Origin: a bacterium
GTDB taxonomy: Bacteria > Omnitrophota > Gorgyraeia > Gygaellales > Profunditerraquicolaceae
Direction: 5' to 3'
DNA length: 7,994 bases
Assembly: GCA_004298075.1 (NCBI GenBank)
Contig: SCRK01000039.1
Location: forward strand, 1 to 7,994
The position numbers and the translations under genes are program-made. Under the pieces are notes generated by a model. The model had not been told where the DNA came from, did no database searches, and saw only the letters and a program-made list of their open reading frames with translations. Position 1 is the stretch's first letter; every line of letters begins with the position of its first letter. Positions 7,457 through 7,994 of the stretch are shown one piece after another.

Positions 7457-7994
7457 GAGAACGATCATCCCTTTTGGCCCGCAGCATCCGGTTTTGCCCG
7501 AACCGATCCATCTGGATTTAATAGTCGAGGATGAAAAGGTAATCGAGGCGCTTCCCTCATTGGGATTCATCCACCGCGGCCTTGAGCGGCTGGTAGAGAA
7601 AAGGGATTTTATCGATTTTGTCTATGTTGCCGAAAGGATCTGCGGTATCTGCAGTTTTATCCATGGCCTTACATATTGCATCGCTATTGAGGAGCTCATG
7701 AAAGTAGAGGTCCCCAAAAGGGCAAATTATCTGCGGGTGATCTGGTCGGAGTTGTCGCGAATTCACAGCCACCTTTTATGGCTGGGATTGATGGCCGATG
7801 GTTTTGGTTTTGAGGCGCTTTTTATGCATACCTGGAAATTAAGGGAAAAGATCCTGGATATCATTGAGGAAACTACCGGCGGAAGGGTGATCTTCGGAAC
7901 GGCTAAGATCGGGGGAGTAAGAAAAGATATCTCTCCCGAGAAATTATCCGAGATAATGGGAAAACTGGAGAATTATGCCAAAGAGATAAAAGAG
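7443..7994 (+). CDS. echE: Ech-type [NiFe] hydrogenase catalytic large subunit E, 3'-partial
   Basis: The first 184 codons of the NiFe-bearing large subunit are present and the frame is still open at the window end. The protein begins MNSPKRTIIPFGPQHPVLPE, with the GPQHP motif at 12-16, continues through GFIHRGLERL, and reaches the L1 metal-binding motif ERICGICSFIHG (64-75). C67 and C70 would be two of the four Ni ligands. Complex I NuoD lacks these cysteines, so this motif identifies a working hydrogenase family member that interconverts protons and H2. The second cysteine pair (C-terminal CxxC) must lie downstream. ATG 7443 overlaps the end of echD by 14 bases. A purine-rich GAGAGGA (7423-7429) is 13 bases upstream, a rather long spacing, so coupling to echD probably contributes. 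The N-terminal sequence and gene order favour the Ech subgroup (4e) over Hyc/Hyf. Confidence 0.95.
   Translation, partial: MNSPKRTIIPFGPQHPVLPEPIHLDLIVEDEKVIEALPSLGFIHRGLERLVEKRDFIDFVYVAERICGICSFIHGLTYCIAIEELMKVEVPKRANYLRVIWSELSRIHSHLLWLGLMADGFGFEALFMHTWKLREKILDIIEETTGGRVIFGTAKIGGVRKDISPEKLSEIMGKLENYAKEIKE

Noticed and set aside
3450..7994. Reading the cluster as complex I (nuoL-H-B-C-D)
   Set aside because: EchE retains the RxCGIC nickel-ligand cysteines, EchD is short, and the order with one NuoL-like and one NuoH-like subunit matches Ech hydrogenase.

Overview
This 7994-base window is densely coding on the + strand only. It carries seven genes that read as one transcription unit: the 3' part of gltB, then gltD, echA, echB, echC, echD and the 5' part of echE. 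Gaps are 1, 8 or 9 bases, or the genes overlap by 4 or 14 bases. There is no non-coding stretch, no RNA gene, no mobile element and no CRISPR. No promoter or terminator could be recognised, so the promoter is presumably upstream of base 1 and the transcript continues past base 7994.

Layout: bases 1-3440 encode NADPH-type glutamate synthase (GOGAT). The large subunit contributes its FMN/[3Fe-4S] synthase domain and GXGXG domain, followed by the complete flavin/iron-sulfur small subunit. Bases 3450-7994 encode a membrane-bound group 4 (Ech-type) [NiFe] hydrogenase in the order echA-B-C-D-E. EchA (NuoL-like antiporter-type) and EchB (NuoH-like) form the membrane arm. EchC (NuoB-like small subunit), EchD (NuoC-like) and EchE (NuoD-like catalytic large subunit) form the cytoplasmic arm. 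The cysteine pair in the RxCGIC motif of EchE shows that this is a hydrogenase and not complex I. EchF (the two-[4Fe-4S] ferredoxin subunit) and the rest of EchE should lie just downstream.

The most unusual item is echC. It is about twice the normal length because a complete GNAT N-acetyltransferase domain (about residues 150-300) is fused in frame to the hydrogenase small subunit. A GGAGG sequence 10 bases before an in-frame TTG codon, exactly at the start of the GNAT domain, raises the possibility that the domain is also made as a separate protein. The second notable point is the apparent co-transcription of nitrogen assimilation (GOGAT) with a ferredoxin/H2-linked ion-pumping hydrogenase.

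The organism looks like an anaerobic, hydrogen-metabolising bacterium of moderate G+C, with Shine-Dalgarno sites and TTG/ATG starts. The style recalls uncultured anaerobic lineages such as Omnitrophota or Elusimicrobiota, or Clostridia-like fermenters. This placement is a guess from gene content, not a sequence match.
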